DNA of 64,000 nt from Psychrobacillus sp044762855 (GTDB lineage Bacteria; Bacillota; Bacilli; Bacillales_A; Planococcaceae): the NCBI RefSeq assembly GCF_044762855.1, contig NZ_JBIWFB010000003.1, positions 62,001-126,000 on the forward strand, written 5' to 3'. Made by a program: the position numbers and the translations under genes. The stretch's first letter is position 1; each line of letters opens with the position of its first letter. Of the stretch, positions 17,816 to 27,800 are shown piece after piece. Under the pieces are notes generated by a model that did no database searches, was not told where the DNA came from, and saw nothing but the letters and a program-made list of their open reading frames with translations.

Positions 17816-18731
17816 GGATACACCTCACCATTCCATTACGAAGTTCACGCATCGCCGGTTGTTGTTCACTACACGCCGCAGTCGCCTTTATACAACGTGG
17901 TGCAAACAGACAACCAGATGGCAACGCACTCGGATGGGGTTGAGTTCCAGGAATAGGGATAAAATCATTTTGTGGCAATGCTCTCCATAGCGCTTTACTG
18001 TATGGATGTCGCAAGGCCTCACCATCCCCATTAAAATTTTCTACAGGCGCTACTTCTACCGTCGTACCTGCATAAAACACAGCAATTTTATCAGCGATTG
18101 TTAAAGCAGATTCAATATCATGCGTAATTAGCATCACCGCACATCCATTGTCAGCAAATTCTCTGAAATTACTTAATGCCTCTTTCATGACAACCGGGTC
18201 TAGACCAGGTGTAGGTTCATCCGCAATAATTACTTTCGCATCGCTTACAATTGCGGTCGATAGAAGCATTCTACGTGCCATTCCACCAGAAAGCTGAAAA
18301 GGAAACATTTTCTCTACACTTTGTTTTAAGTGAAGTCGTTTAAAAACCGCTCGTTGTGCTAAAGTAGCATCACCAGTTTTTACGGAAGTACGAACTTGCT
18401 TTCCTACGCGCATAAGCGGGTCTAAATAGTTTGTCGATTGTGGAATAAGTGCAATTTCTTTCCCACGTAACGAAGCTTGCTGTGAAGTAGTGAGCACTTC
18501 CCCGTCGTATTTGATTGTTCCACTTACTGTTGCATTGTTAGGGAGAATTCCAAGAATAGCATGAGCGAGTAAGCTTTTACCTGAACCACTGGCCCCTACT
18601 ACTGCCAGTATTTCTCCTTCTTCTAACGTGACATTTAAACTTGAAATAACTTGTATATTTTTCTGCTTTAAACCAGTTGTGTATTGGTTAAAAGATATTG
18701 ATAAATTTTCCACTTCAAGGATAGGCATCAT
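17805..18731 (-). CDS. nikD: Nickel/peptide ABC transporter ATP-binding protein (NikD-like)
   Basis: A 308-residue ATPase of the same importer. Walker A GASGSGKS is near residue 45, the signature LSGGMARR near 148, and Walker B VIIADEPTPGLD near 168. The family-specific tail is present: PYSKALWRALPQ and a Cys-containing LPSGCLFAPRC segment. Two adjacent ATGs (18731, 18728) follow GGAGGGG; the second has slightly better spacing. Confidence 0.88.
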   Translation of the reverse strand: MMPILEVENLSISFNQYTTGLKQKNIQVISSLNVTLEEGEILAVVGASGSGKSLLAHAILGILPNNATVSGTIKYDGEVLTTSQQASLRGKEIALIPQSTNYLDPLMRVGKQVRTSVKTGDATLAQRAVFKRLHLKQSVEKMFPFQLSGGMARRMLLSTAIVSDAKVIIADEPTPGLDPVVMKEALSNFREFADNGCAVMLITHDIESALTIADKIAVFYAGTTVEVAPVENFNGDGEALRHPYSKALWRALPQNDFIPIPGTQPHPSALPSGCLFAPRCIKATAACSEQQPAMRELRNGMVRCIHAT

Positions 18732-18745
18732 TTCCCCTCCTTCTA

Positions 18746-19615
18746 TTAATCATTGCTTTTGGTAGGGTCTATTAGTAATCTAAGATTTTCTCCAATTCGA
18801 TCAAATGCCTGAACGATAATGAGTAAACAAAGTCCTGGGAAAAAGGCAAGCCACCACATACCTGCAGACAAATACTTCATAGATTCTGACAAAATAATCC
18901 CGATAGCTGGTTCATGTGGCGATAACCCCAAACCTATAAAAGTCACTGCAGCCTCATGTAAAATCACATGCGGAAACAGCAACATAAAGCCAATTAAAAC
19001 TTGCGGTGTCAAATGGGGAAGAATATGATGAATCGCAATCCACCATCTGGACTTCCCCATCTGCTGAGATATTTGCACATATTCGGCTGAGCGAATTTGC
19101 ATAACTTCTGCTCTAATGACCCGAGCTAAACTTGGCCAATGGGTTAGCATAAGTCCCATGACAATTCCTTTGAATCCTCCGCCCAACGTAAAGGCAATCA
19201 GAATAAGCGTAACTAGATGCGGCACACTTAGAAAAAGGTCGATTAGCCAAGAAATCACACGATCTGCTACTTTTCCCATTGTTGCTGCAGCCATACCGAG
19301 CATTAGAGCGATTAATGTACTACCAACTGCTCCAATCAGTCCAACCCCAATACTTAAAGAAAGGCCCATTATCGTCCTGGTAAACATATCTCTACCTAAC
19401 CAGTCAGTACCAAAGGGATGATCTAGTGAAGGTGCCAAATTCCGTGCAATCAGATCCGTAGCAATTCGATCCCTATCAAGTAGCGCACCAACTAGAACAA
19501 CCGTTATTAAGAAAATAGCGAAGAAAAGAATTGTAAAAAGCGTTCTCTGTCTTCGATTGAGAGAAAATAGTTTCATCTTTTGATTTTTACTTTTCACTTT
19601 GAGACTTGGAATCAT
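18746..19615 (-). CDS. nikC: Nickel/peptide ABC transporter permease (NikC-like)
   Basis: A 289-residue permease with the N-terminal segment (around 25-47) and core membrane helices of the DppC/NikC group. It has the family's cytoplasmic EAA-type loop (RAEVMQIRSAEYVQISQQMG) and HHILPH. It pairs with the permease encoded immediately upstream, overlapping by 4 bp, to form the membrane channel. Confidence 0.87.
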   Translation of the reverse strand: MIPSLKVKSKNQKMKLFSLNRRQRTLFTILFFAIFLITVVLVGALLDRDRIATDLIARNLAPSLDHPFGTDWLGRDMFTRTIMGLSLSIGVGLIGAVGSTLIALMLGMAAATMGKVADRVISWLIDLFLSVPHLVTLILIAFTLGGGFKGIVMGLMLTHWPSLARVIRAEVMQIRSAEYVQISQQMGKSRWWIAIHHILPHLTPQVLIGFMLLFPHVILHEAAVTFIGLGLSPHEPAIGIILSESMKYLSAGMWWLAFFPGLCLLIIVQAFDRIGENLRLLIDPTKSND

Positions 19616-20613
19616 AACATTCTACTCTCCCTCGTTCTCGGATCTACTATGTAGTAGATTAAATCGGCAATTAAATTTCCTGCAAAAACAAAGAACGTAC
19701 TAAATATTACTAAACCCAATAAAAGTGGAACGTCACCTCTAAGACCGGCTTCAACTGTCGCTTGGCCGAGACCCGGGTAAGAAAATACCTGCTCAGCAAG
19801 CACTGCACCACCAAACAATTCACTGAACGCAGCAAATTGTAAAGTGATGGCAGGCAAAGCTACATTTCGCAACCCATGTCTCCAAAACAAAGTGAAACCT
19901 CGTTCCCCTCTCGCTCTTGCAAACAACACATAATCACTCGAAAGAACATCGATTAATTTCTGGCGCGTATGTAATGCTACATTCGCAACGCCAATTATAC
20001 TAAGTGTAATCGCTGGAAGTACAAGATGCTCTATGCGATCCGCTAAAGTAACATCTTCTGCTAGTACACCAGCTGGCACCCCTAGTCCGATCGGAAACCA
20101 TCCGAGCCAAACTGCAAAAACAATCAGCATTAAAAGTCCCATCCAAAAAGTAGGCGTTGATGCAAGTGTATAACAGTACCATTTAATTATTCGGTCAATC
20201 CAAGTATCCTTTTTCATCGCGGATACAACACCCATAATAAACCCAATTATTCCTGATAAAACCCATGCTGTTACCATTAAAACAAGTGAATTTAGAAATC
20301 GTTCACCAATTATATCCGCAACAGGGCGACGATACGTCATAGAAGTGCCTAAATCTCCTTGCAGTAAAGCAGAACCCCAATTCAAAAACTGCACCATTAC
20401 TGGTTTGTCGAGTCCCCAATATTCCGCTATCTTCTCTCGTTGCTCTGGACTTACTTTTAACATGTCCGCCCCAATATAAGCTTGAATGGGATCAATCGGA
20501 GAGTTTTTTATTAATAAGAACGAGATTAAACAGATAGCGACTAATAATGAAAGCATTCTCAAACCTTTCAATAATAGAAAGATTCCAATCTTTATACCAA
20601 CATTTTTGCCCAA
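19612..20613 (-). CDS. nikB: Nickel/peptide ABC transporter permease (NikB-like)
   Basis: A 333-residue DppB/NikB-type permease with six membrane segments. It has the typical early NSPIDPIQAYIG, a RRPVADIIGERF segment and the EAA loop (LSSDYVLFARARGERG). The frame runs upstream to 20694 inside the nikA gene, but GGAG eight bases before the TTG at 20613 fixes the start two bases after the nikA stop. This gives the usual family length. Confidence 0.87.
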   Translation of the reverse strand: MGKNVGIKIGIFLLLKGLRMLSLLVAICLISFLLIKNSPIDPIQAYIGADMLKVSPEQREKIAEYWGLDKPVMVQFLNWGSALLQGDLGTSMTYRRPVADIIGERFLNSLVLMVTAWVLSGIIGFIMGVVSAMKKDTWIDRIIKWYCYTLASTPTFWMGLLMLIVFAVWLGWFPIGLGVPAGVLAEDVTLADRIEHLVLPAITLSIIGVANVALHTRQKLIDVLSSDYVLFARARGERGFTLFWRHGLRNVALPAITLQFAAFSELFGGAVLAEQVFSYPGLGQATVEAGLRGDVPLLLGLVIFSTFFVFAGNLIADLIYYIVDPRTRESRML

Positions 20614-20614
20614 C

Positions 20615-22225
20615 TTACTTACTCCATTTCCAATCAGCAATATTATCTGTAGCTGGCCATCCATGCCCATGTACATGGATTCTTTGTTGTCCAATATCTA
20701 AGCCATCTTTCACTAAGTACAAGTGATCAATGTTGACTAACCACGCCCAAGGAGCATCTCCTTTTGCACTTAAACCAGTCGTTCCATCCCATTGTGCTTT
20801 TTGCCAAAATTCTATAGCCTCGGATTCACTTTTAGCCTGAAGCGCCTCTTTAAAATACTCATCTACTTTGGTATTTTTATAATAACCTGTATTGTAGTAC
20901 TCTACTCCGGCATTATTGCTAGAGTATATGTTGTACATTTCATGTGGGTCATGACTTCCCCATCCCATTAGTACAGCCTCTGAATACATTTTCTGCCCAA
21001 TAACATCCCAACTGCCACCCTCTACTTTGATATTTATACCGAGAGGTTTCATCATATCTGCAACAGAAATCGCAAGAGATTGTCTTACTACATCATCCGC
21101 CAAATAATATAGACTAAATTCAGCTTTCAAAGAGTCTTTTTCCAAAATTCCATCGCCATCTATATCTTTCCAGCCTGCTTCTTCTAGCAGTTTACGTGCT
21201 CCATCTAAATCGGCATCTTTAATAACTGTATCCGGATTCCACCAAGGAAGACCATCAACGGAAGTGTAAGCCGGCGTTCCCTGTCCTTCCAATACACCGT
21301 CAATTAGAGCTTTTCGATCAACCGCAATATTAATGGCATGACGAATAGCTGGATCGGCTGTTACGTCATTTCCAATCGGAAAACCATCTTTCGTAACATC
21401 GCCTGATTTTACATAAGGGAATACAATCCCACGGTTGTCCACTGTTTTAACTGCTTCTAGTTTCATACCAGGCACTTTTCTATTACTAAATGCAGCAGGT
21501 ATATAAGCAAGATCTACTTCGCCCGCTTGTGCAGCAGCAAATGCAGCATCTTCATTTAAAAACACAAAAGTTACCTTTTTAAAATAAGGTTTTTTCCCAT
21601 AGTATTCAGGATTTTCCTTAACAATCATCTGCTGGCCTCTGTCCCATTGTACGAGCTGAAAAGGTCCTGATCCTACTGGATTTTCCGCATAATTTTTATC
21701 ATATGCATGTTTTGGTACAATTCCTGTTGCCACTAGATTATTAACAAAAGTGGATTGTACTTCTTTTAAAGTAAAGGTCACTGTCGTATTATCAACAGCT
21801 TCTACTTTCTCCAATCCATTTAAATCGATAACAGATCCACTAGCAGCTGCTGTTTCGAATGTAAATTTCACATCTTCTGCTGTTAATGGCTCGCCATCTG
21901 AGAATTTCACATCATCGCGTAATTTCACTGTCCACACTTTTCCGTCTTCACTTACTTCATAACTTGTCGCTAAATCATTTACGATATTTAGCTTGTCATC
22001 TCTTTTTAACAGAGTACTTTGGAAGAGTGGTGAACCATAACGTCCCCAGCCAGTAGTTGGATCGAAACCAGTTTCAGGTTCTGATCCAAAAGCTAAAACA
22101 AGCTCGTCTTTTGGCTTGTCTTTATTGTTACCATTGTCTTGACTAGATTTAGATGTGGAACAACCAGCCAATAGAATGGAACAAACTACTACTGCTATTA
22201 TTAACCCGAAAAATTTCTTTGTCAT
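20615..22225 (-). CDS. nikA: Nickel/peptide ABC transporter substrate-binding lipoprotein (NikA-like)
   Basis: A 536-residue solute-binding protein of the DppA/NikA family. The signal peptide ends in a lipobox LLAGC (Cys22), so it is a lipoprotein on the outer face of the membrane. Typical family segments are GWGRYGSPLFQSTLLKRDD, WTVKLRDDVKFSDGEPLTA and DPAIRHAINIAVDRKAL. The C-terminal HVHGHGWP is histidine-rich and could take part in metal binding. Placed directly after nikR, which points to nickel or a nickel chelate as cargo. Confidence 0.87.
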   Translation of the reverse strand: MTKKFFGLIIAVVVCSILLAGCSTSKSSQDNGNNKDKPKDELVLAFGSEPETGFDPTTGWGRYGSPLFQSTLLKRDDKLNIVNDLATSYEVSEDGKVWTVKLRDDVKFSDGEPLTAEDVKFTFETAAASGSVIDLNGLEKVEAVDNTTVTFTLKEVQSTFVNNLVATGIVPKHAYDKNYAENPVGSGPFQLVQWDRGQQMIVKENPEYYGKKPYFKKVTFVFLNEDAAFAAAQAGEVDLAYIPAAFSNRKVPGMKLEAVKTVDNRGIVFPYVKSGDVTKDGFPIGNDVTADPAIRHAINIAVDRKALIDGVLEGQGTPAYTSVDGLPWWNPDTVIKDADLDGARKLLEEAGWKDIDGDGILEKDSLKAEFSLYYLADDVVRQSLAISVADMMKPLGINIKVEGGSWDVIGQKMYSEAVLMGWGSHDPHEMYNIYSSNNAGVEYYNTGYYKNTKVDEYFKEALQAKSESEAIEFWQKAQWDGTTGLSAKGDAPWAWLVNIDHLYLVKDGLDIGQQRIHVHGHGWPATDNIADWKWSK

Positions 22226-22260
22226 ATATCCATTCTCCTTTAGATATTATTCTTGTAAAT

Positions 22261-22680
22261 TTATACTTGTTCTACAGGCGCCACTGTAAAACTTCCGTAT
22301 CCGACGCCTTTTAGACTCGTCAGCTTATTACTTAACTCTTGAACTTCTTTTACTTTTCCTTTTACAACAATTAGTTCCAAGCAACTATCATGATCCAAAT
22401 GAAAGTGTGTCGTTGCAAGAATGACATCGTGAACACTATGTTGAATTTTTGTCATTTCTTCCAGTAGATTTCGTTGGTGATGGTTATAAAACAACAGAAT
22501 ACTTCCCGCAATAATTTGTTCACTATCTTCCCAAGTTTGTTTAACGATTGCATCTCGCACAAGATCTCGAACGGCTTCAGAACGATTTTCATAACCTTTC
22601 TGCTTGACTAAATCGTCAAACTTCCTCAGCAAATTTCCCTCCATTGAAACACCAAATCTCTTTAATGACGAATCTTGCAT
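22261..22680 (-). CDS. nikR: Nickel-responsive transcriptional regulator NikR
   Basis: A 139-residue ribbon-helix-helix repressor with a C-terminal ACT-like nickel-binding domain. DNA-binding part: RFGVSMEGNLLRKFDDL. The four nickel ligands of NikR (His76, His87, His89, Cys95 in the E. coli protein) are found at His81, His92, His94 and Cys100 with identical spacing. The frame is open to 22767, but the ATG at 22680 has GGGGG at good distance and the extra upstream codons overlap a likely operator. It heads the nik operon and should repress it when nickel is sufficient. Confidence 0.95.
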   Translation of the reverse strand: MQDSSLKRFGVSMEGNLLRKFDDLVKQKGYENRSEAVRDLVRDAIVKQTWEDSEQIIAGSILLFYNHHQRNLLEEMTKIQHSVHDVILATTHFHLDHDSCLELIVVKGKVKEVQELSNKLTSLKGVGYGSFTVAPVEQV

Positions 22681-22717
22681 TTGGCTACCCCCATTATTTA
22701 ATTGGATCTCATAATTC

Positions 22718-22745
22718 GTGACACGTTTTTTATCTTTTGTAACAC
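22718..22745 (-). promoter_or_regulatory. Candidate NikR operator upstream of nikR-nikABCDE
   Basis: GTGACAC (22718-22724), a 14-nt spacer, then GTAACAC (22739-22745), 38-65 bp upstream of the nikR start. The right half and the spacer length match the GTGTTAC-N13/14-GTAACAC operator described for Geobacter NikR; the left half matches it at five of seven positions. Position and regulator identity support autoregulation of the whole operon. Confidence 0.6.
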
Positions 22746-22894
22746 GGACATACGCATAGAATGGCAAATAAATATTCTTTCTCGTTAAGTAACTACTAAT
22801 CGAACAATTTTGAAAGCAAGTTGATGAATGGGATCATTCATTTGTATATGGAAGATGGAAGAAAAATATAATCGGCATGATTAAAGTTGTGTTT

Positions 22895-22915
22895 TGGTAA
22901 TACGGTAGATTACCA
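22895..22915. promoter_or_regulatory. Perfect inverted repeat upstream of nikR
   Basis: TGGTAAT (22895-22901), a 7-nt spacer, then ATTACCA (22909-22915). It is in the 22681-23071 intergenic region, about 215 bp before nikR. It could be an operator for an unidentified regulator. Apart from this, the NikR site and the glsA terminator, I see nothing in this stretch. Confidence 0.35.
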
Positions 22916-23024
22916 GTGCGTGGGTTTGGAATGTTTGGAAACTTTCTTAGAGCTTGGTTCCACTAAGTATTATACGACTGTTTCCACAAGGTATCAACAA
23001 CTAAATAGGATGGCATAAAGGAAT

Positions 23025-23060
23025 AAGGCCCTATAAATCAGAAAATTTATAGAGCCTTTT
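23025..23060. terminator. Intrinsic terminator downstream of glsA
   Basis: AAGGCCCTATAAAT (23025-23038) pairs with 23045-23058 with one mismatch, flanked by short T-rich tracts on both strands. It lies 12 bp after the glsA stop codon on the minus strand. Confidence 0.65.
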
Positions 23061-23071
23061 AAATTTCTACT

Positions 23072-24040
23072 TTAAAAAATACTCAAATCCCATGTATTCG
23101 CTATTTTTTCTAGTAATAAAACTCCTGCTACACTACTCCCATACTCATCAATAGCCGGTCCATAAATTCCTATCCCGCATCCTTGTAGTAGCGGAGATTC
23201 CTCTTGTCTTGCACGTGGAGGCACTGCTGCCATGATTCCACCTGACACCCCAGTCTTTGCTGGGATTCCAATGAATGCAGCGAAGCGACCAGAATTATTA
23301 TAGACTCCACAAGTCAGCATTAGACTCTTTGCTAATCTAGCAATTTCTTTCGGAAGAATTTGCTCTTTACGAATAGGATGATATCCATCATTCGCTAAAA
23401 CTAACCCCATCAAAGCAATGTCTTCTGTGTTTACTTCTATCGAGCATTGCTTCAAATAGACTTCTAATGCTTCCTCTACGTCCATTTCCAAATAGCCTGT
23501 TTCTTTTAAATAATAAGCGAGCGCTCTGTTTCGATTTGCTGTTTCCGATTCGGAGCGAAATACTTCTTCATTATAAGTAAATGGTTTCCCCACCATTTTC
23601 TCCATTAAGGTTAATACGGATTCTAACTTTGCTTTTGGAGTTTTCCCCGGAAGAATTGAAGAAACCGTGATGGCTCCTGCATTAATCATCGGATTAAATG
23701 GTTTTCCATGCTTATGCATTTCTAAACGAATAATCGAGTCAAAAGGATCTCCTGTTGGTTCCAAATCAACTCTCTCCAAAACATAAGGAGTACCATAATG
23801 CATACATGCAACGATAAAACTAATTACTTTGGAAATGCTTTGTAGCGTAAATGTTACTTCCCAATCACCGGATCTTACAACGTTTCCATCAGGCTCTATG
23901 ATGGTTATTCCTAAATGCATCGAGTTCGCCTTTTCTAAAGCTGGTATGTAGGAGGCATTTTTCCCTTGTGAAGTAAAAGGGCGGAAGTGAGTAATCCATT
24001 CATCGATTAATTTTCCATTTTGGCTATTTTTTTGTTCCAC
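23072..24040 (-). CDS. glsA: Glutaminase A
   Basis: A 322-residue serine-dependent beta-lactamase-like glutaminase, which hydrolyses glutamine to glutamate and ammonia in the cytoplasm. The catalytic SxxK is at Ser68-Lys71 (TLQSISKVISF). Other family segments are MINAGAIT, YNNSGRFAAFIGIPAKTGVSGG and PAIDEYGSSVAG. Length is as usual for the family. It is followed by its own terminator, with the mgtC-like gene close upstream on the same strand. Confidence 0.95.
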   Translation of the reverse strand: MEQKNSQNGKLIDEWITHFRPFTSQGKNASYIPALEKANSMHLGITIIEPDGNVVRSGDWEVTFTLQSISKVISFIVACMHYGTPYVLERVDLEPTGDPFDSIIRLEMHKHGKPFNPMINAGAITVSSILPGKTPKAKLESVLTLMEKMVGKPFTYNEEVFRSESETANRNRALAYYLKETGYLEMDVEEALEVYLKQCSIEVNTEDIALMGLVLANDGYHPIRKEQILPKEIARLAKSLMLTCGVYNNSGRFAAFIGIPAKTGVSGGIMAAVPPRARQEESPLLQGCGIGIYGPAIDEYGSSVAGVLLLEKIANTWDLSIF

Positions 24041-24098
24041 TGTATTTATCCCCTATTCTATAACTACTATTTTCATTTATCCTATTTAAACGATTCGG

Positions 24099-24572
24099 TT
24101 ACTCCCCATCACTATCATCATCTTTTTCTCTGGATGACAAAATCCCCATTTTCACCACAAGCCTTGGTAAGTTCATCGCAATGAACATTAAAATTGCTGT
24201 GATAATCGCTAAATCATATGCTCCATAACCTATTGTCAAACCGACACAAGCAGTGATCCAAAGATTTGCAGCTGTAGTAAGTCCACGTTTGACATTCCCC
24301 TTATCAATCCAAATAACGCCAGCACCAAGAAAACCAATTCCACTAATTACTTGGGCTGCTAATCGCATCGGGTCCATATATGGTCCTTGATTCAAAGTAG
24401 ATAAAGACATTGCTAATGTCGAACCTAAACATACTAATATGTGAGTTCTGATTCCCGCTGGCTTATTTTTAATCGCTCTTTCTAAACCAATAAAAAATCC
24501 GACAACCGTTGCCACCACTAGTCTTATATATAAGTCAAAATGCGAATCAAATAATGATGTAATAAAGTTCAT
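24099..24572 (-). CDS. MgtC/SapB family membrane protein
   Basis: A 157-residue protein with four to five membrane segments. It carries the MgtC signature: IGLERAIKNKPAGIRTHILV at about residues 28-47, a GSTLAM turn and QVISGIGFLGAGVIW. It is the short form lacking the C-terminal ACT-like domain. The family is linked to growth at low magnesium and to control of ATP synthase. It lies 58 bp upstream of glsA and may be cotranscribed with it. Confidence 0.88.
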   Translation of the reverse strand: MNFITSLFDSHFDLYIRLVVATVVGFFIGLERAIKNKPAGIRTHILVCLGSTLAMSLSTLNQGPYMDPMRLAAQVISGIGFLGAGVIWIDKGNVKRGLTTAANLWITACVGLTIGYGAYDLAIITAILMFIAMNLPRLVVKMGILSSREKDDDSDGE

Positions 24573-24899
24573 ATGCAGTACCCCCTGTTTGTTTTAAACT
24601 TTCTAGTCTATTCAATTATATATCACTTAGGGTAACTACAAACGCAATTAACTAAACTTCAATTCAGTGACTTTTTAAGTTAAACGCAAGCACTAGGTCT
24701 CAGGGCGTAGATAAAATTAATTCTAAGGTTCAATGTGGAACATTTTTCTATTTTCTACAATGAAGATGCTACTGAAACAATAGAAAGGAGTTTTTTTGTC
24801 CCATTCAATTTCCAAAAAATTTTTAATATTATGCACAAAACCTTTTATATCATGCAAGTTCATTAAACGAATTCATTATTTCTAGGAGGAATTATTTCG
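24573..24899. other. Divergent intergenic region of 327 bp
   Basis: It separates the leftward mgtC-like gene from the rightward RND gene and must hold promoters for both. I could not place either with confidence. The AGGAGG at 24885-24890 is the ribosome binding site of the RND gene. No RNA structure was recognised. Confidence 0.4.
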
Positions 24900-27800
24900 A
24901 TGTCGACATTCACGAAGTGGGCTTTTGGCAACAAAGCCGCCATAACTGTTTTAACAGTATTGATATTAGTAATTGGGGTTGTTAGTTATTTTAGATTGCC
25001 TATGGAATTTTTACCATCTGCTGATAACCCGCAAGTTACCATTATTTCGATGGGGCAAGGGGCGGATTCCAAAACAATGGAATCGGAAGTCACCACTCCG
25101 ATTGAAAGAGCAGTTACAGGTTTGAACGGAAAAACATCTGTCTTTTCTAAAACCGGAGATGGATTTTCCCAAGTAGATCTATTTTTTGAAGCAGGATATG
25201 ATATGAAACAAGCAAAACAAGATGTAATGGATGCGATGAACAATGTGGCTCTACCTGCTTATGTATCCAAACCAATCATTTCCCAGCTGAATACTTCTAT
25301 GATCCCGATAGTGAATATCGCGGTCACTTTTGACGATGGTCTAACAGCTGAAAATATAGATTTTGCACGTAATGAATTACGTGCCCTCTATCAAGATATT
25401 AAAGGCGTCTCGAATGTCGATATATACGGAACTACAGACTCCATCATTTCAGTCAAAATAAATGATGAAAAATTAGCTGAGCACCAACTCCCCCTTCAAG
25501 CAGTTTTGGGAGTTCTAAATGGCCAAAACACTTCTATTGCAGTAGGAGAAAAATTGATCGATGGCAAAACGAGCAATATTAAAGTGATCGGTGATGTAAC
25601 AAGTATTGAAAAACTAAAAGGATTAACAGTAGCTCCTGATGTAACGTTAGGAGATATAGCGACCATTCAAGAAACAACAGATGCAAATTTCATGAGTCGT
25701 TTCAATGGAAAAGATAGCTTAGACATTAGCATCACAAAAGATAGCCAATCCAATGCAGTAACGATTAGTAAAGAAATTGAAAAAGTAACGAAAAAAATCA
25801 ACGATAAGTATGAACAACAGGAATCTGTCATTTACGTATCCTCTTCTGATTTAGTAGAAAATTCTGTTCATACGATGATAAAAGAAGTATTACTAGGTGC
25901 ACTCTTTGCAACAATTGTCATCATGCTTTTCTTACGTAACATCCGCACAACTTTTATCACGATTGTTTCTATTCCTTTATCTCTTTGTTTCACTTTATTT
26001 TTACTGTCCTTATCTGGTGTAACTTTGAACATATTAACGCTTGGCGGTGTCGCTGTTGCAGTTGGACGTCTGGTAGATGATAGTATTGTCGTGATTGAAA
26101 ATATTTTCCGCAAAATGCAAACGGAGAAATTTTCTGTTCAAATGATTATAGATGCAACGAAACAAGTTGGTGTCGCAATTACGGCTTCCACTTTAACAAC
26201 AGTTGCCGTTTTCTTGCCGATGAGTTTATTAAATGGTGGGCTTCAAGAATTCTTATTACCATTCGCTTTAACAGTTACCTATTCTTTACTCGCATCTTTA
26301 ATCGTTGCACTGACGGTAGTACCTTTAATGAGTGCAGGATTATTGAAAAACACGAAAATTCCGGAACACAAACCAGCTGTTCGTTTTCCAAAAGTAGTGA
26401 CATGGTCACTGAATCATAAATGGATTGTTTTCGTCATTTCAATCATTCTATTCATAGGTTCTATCGGTACTTATTTTGCTATTCCAAAAGGAGCAGTCGA
26501 TAACTCCTCTGCCGATTATGTTGTGGCTACATTAAGTTACCCAAGTGACACGCCTATCGATGAAATAAAAGATGAAACAATCGAGCTCGAATCTTCTATT
26601 TTAGCAATGGATGAAGTTCAACATGTATTTTCACAAGTAGGCTCTCCGGCAGAAGCTGCACAATATGGCTGGGTTGGATCTCCGACAGAAGCATCTTTCA
26701 GCATTTTATTGCACGATAAAAAGAATACCGACTTTATCGTAAAAGAAATGGAAAAGAAGAAAGACCAATATCCTGACGCCCTACTAGAAGTTACTGCAGC
26801 ATCTTTTATGATGGGAGGAGCTAGCGCAACAATTACAATCGATGTCGTAGGTGAAAATTTAACCGATTTGGAAAAAACGGCAACAACTATTAAAGACAAA
26901 ATGGAGACTATAGACGGCGTCGAAAAAGTTACAACCAATCAAGATGAAAAGAAAACCGTGCACTCCCTTGTAGTAGATCCTTCAAAAGGAAATACAGAAC
27001 AAATCGCAGGGCAACTAAGTGTCATGCTAAACAAAACACCAATAGGAACAATCAATTTAAATAATCAACAAAAAACAGTATTTTTAGAGCCTATTCTGGA
27101 TACTAAGACACCGGAAGACTTGAAAAATATACCAGTCATGACCGAATCTGGGCCTGTACCTGTTTCAACTATTGCTACTTTAAAAAGCGAAGAACGTTCT
27201 ACGAGCCAGTTCCATAAAGACGGAGATGCCTATCTTCGAGTATCTGCATCTGTGGATTCTACAAAACTATCGGAAATTTCAAGTGCTATTAATATAGAAA
27301 TTTTCGGAGATGATAAGGATAACAAAGGAATGGATATTCCAGAAAATGTAGACGTTTTGATTGGCGGTTCAAGTAGTCAACAAGCAGAAGATTTTACCGA
27401 TTTATTCCTTATTATGCTTGTTTCTATCGGGATTGTATTTTTCATAATGGTCATCACATTTAAATCGATCAAAGCGCCGATTGCCATTCTTTGCTCGTTA
27501 CCACTTGCAGCAATTGGAGCCATCTTAGGAATTCTTATTAGCGGTATTTCCGTCGATATTACAGCACTTCTAGGTGCCTTAATGCTTATCGGTATCGTCG
27601 TAACAAATGCGATTGTATTACTAGACAGAGTAAAACAAAACGAACAAAAAATGATTATCCGCGATGCACTTGTAGAAGCAACCGCAACAAGAATGAGACC
27701 AATCTTCATGACGGCACTCGCAACTATTTGTGCAATGCTTCCACTATTAATGAAGCAATCTGAAACAGGCAGCTTAGTATCCCAAAGCCTTGCGATTGTA

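Noticed and set aside
20616..20694. Longer NikB start inside nikA
   Set aside because: TTG 20613 has GGAG at eight bases and gives the normal family length; the extension only shadows the nikA end.
22681..22767. Longer NikR start at 22767
   Set aside because: The added residues do not fit the family, have no ribosome binding site and cover the likely NikR operator.
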